Shown here in pieces: positions 21,967-22,755 of a stretch of 22,755 nucleotides of DNA. Within the stretch, counting starts at the first letter, position 1. Every line of letters starts with the position of its first letter. The position numbers and the translations under genes are program-made. The stretch comes from JBHIDJ01 sp046760105 (GTDB taxonomy: Bacteria; Pseudomonadota; Gammaproteobacteria; Acidiferrobacterales; SPGG2), in the NCBI GenBank assembly GCA_046760105.1, contig JBHIDJ010000042.1:1-22755 (forward strand), read 5' to 3'. Below the pieces are notes generated by a model. That model was not told the DNA's origin and did no database searches. It saw nothing but the letters and a program-made list of their open reading frames with translations.

Positions 21967-22755
21967 ATGATACCGTCGATTCCCCAGCCCAAGGTCGTCC
22001 GCGTCACCTACGCAGCCTATGTGGCGGTGTTCTTCGTATACCTTATCGCGCCGCTTGTGGTGGTCGTCGCCTTCGCCTTCAATGATTCCATGTTCCCGTC
22101 CCTGCCGTGGAACGGTTTTACCCTCGACTGGTTCCGCAATGACGAGGAACCCCGGCTCGGCCTGTTCCACGACGGCGCCTTGACCGAGAGCATCGGCATC
22201 TCGGCCTTCGTCGCCTTTTGGGTCACCGTTCTTGCCGTTGGCGTGGGCACCTGCAACGCCTTCCTGTTCGAGCGGGAGAAATTCCCCTTCCGGAACCTGC
22301 TCTACATGCTCATGCTCATACCGTTGGTGATTCCGGGGGTCATTCTCGGCATTTCGATCCTGGTCTTTTCCAATTCCATCATCAACGGCGTCGAGGGCGC
22401 CGTCGGCATCGAGGTCGAGGCCCTGCGTCCCGGCCTTGCGCTGGTGGTTGCCGGCCAGTTCTCCTTCATTGCCACCCTCGCTACCCTGGTCATCTCGGCA
22501 CGCCTCAGAAGATTCGATCAGGCCCTGGAGGAAGCGGCGCTCAACCTAGGCGCGACCAGGATGGTCGCCGTGTGGACGGTAACGATCCCTTATCTTAAGC
22601 CGGCCCTGATGGGCGCCGGCATCGTCGCCTTCCTGATGTCCTTCGAGAACTTCAACACCACCCTCATGCTGGTGGGGTCGGATGCGCCCCTGACCATCAC
22701 CATGTACGACCGCCTGCGCGAGGGCTCGACACCCGTGCTCAACGCGGTCTCGCTG
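21967..22755 (+). CDS. ABC transporter permease (PotC-like), partial
   Basis: The frame from ATG 21967 stays open to the window edge (263 codons seen). Transmembrane segments lie near residues 15-38 (FFVYLIAPLVVVVAFAF), 77-98, 112-135 and 150-175. The EAA loop reads EEAALNLGATRMVAVWTVTIP, near residues 194-214. These mark the second permease of a spermidine/putrescine-type importer. A typical PotC has about 260-280 residues, so little is missing. The start lies 13 bases after the PotB-like stop with only a weak ribosome site (GAGGCGAAGAC). It completes the operon of binding protein, ATPase and two permeases. Confidence 0.92.
   Translation, partial: MIPSIPQPKVVRVTYAAYVAVFFVYLIAPLVVVVAFAFNDSMFPSLPWNGFTLDWFRNDEEPRLGLFHDGALTESIGISAFVAFWVTVLAVGVGTCNAFLFEREKFPFRNLLYMLMLIPLVIPGVILGISILVFSNSIINGVEGAVGIEVEALRPGLALVVAGQFSFIATLATLVISARLRRFDQALEEAALNLGATRMVAVWTVTIPYLKPALMGAGIVAFLMSFENFNTTLMLVGSDAPLTITMYDRLREGSTPVLNAVSL

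Overview
The window looks like accessory chromosome from an environmental proteobacterium. The reasons are many LysR-type regulators, Shine-Dalgarno-led genes, sigma-70-like promoters, phosphonate and arsenic accessory genes, and polyamine-type ABC genes of proteobacterial style. The sequence alone does not settle alpha- versus gammaproteobacteria. No rRNA, tRNA, CRISPR array, insertion sequence or phage gene was found. Base composition is uneven: hand counts of two 60-base samples give 26/60 G+C at 9301-9360 (inside the GcvT-SHMT fusion) and 41/60 at 20401-20460 (ABC ATPase), so the window is probably a mosaic.

Left part (1-8.2 kb), phosphonate degradation. After the tail of an unidentified gene come an FGly-type sulfatase-superfamily hydrolase (minus strand), a class-III PLP enzyme that I read as PbfA ((R)-1-hydroxy-2-aminoethylphosphonate ammonia-lyase), the 2-aminoethylphosphonate transaminase PhnW (minus strand) and its divergent LysR regulator. 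PbfA and PhnW both feed phosphonoacetaldehyde; the enzyme that consumes it is not in the window. Between pbfA and phnW sits a separate module: a LysR regulator divergent from a quinone-oxidoreductase-like gene plus a small membrane protein. This module is bordered on both sides by arrays of in-phase 7-base repeats arranged as opposing arms.

Middle part (8.4-18.3 kb), one-carbon metabolism with an arsenic operon inside it. An 890-residue fusion of a GcvT-like aminomethyltransferase to a serine hydroxymethyltransferase-like domain is followed by a palindromic repeat region. Next come arsR-arsI-arsC (As-responsive repressor, C-As lyase, arsenate reductase; no efflux pump in view) and a MetF-like methylenetetrahydrofolate reductase. 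Two head-to-head paralogous proteins with a SAM-methyltransferase-like fold follow, then a repeat-fused small ORF and a core-MetE methionine synthase-like protein. Read together, these genes could move a carbon from serine or glycine (or a methylated amine) to methylene-THF, methyl-THF, methionine and SAM, and on to an unknown methyl acceptor. That pathway is inference from gene content.

Right part (18.8 kb to the end), ABC importer. A four-gene operon of the spermidine/putrescine-type family encodes a binding protein, an ATPase and two permeases, the last cut by the window edge. A GC-rich hairpin separates the binding-protein gene from the rest. The substrate is unknown; polyamines, 2-aminoethylphosphonate or a methylated amine are all possible.
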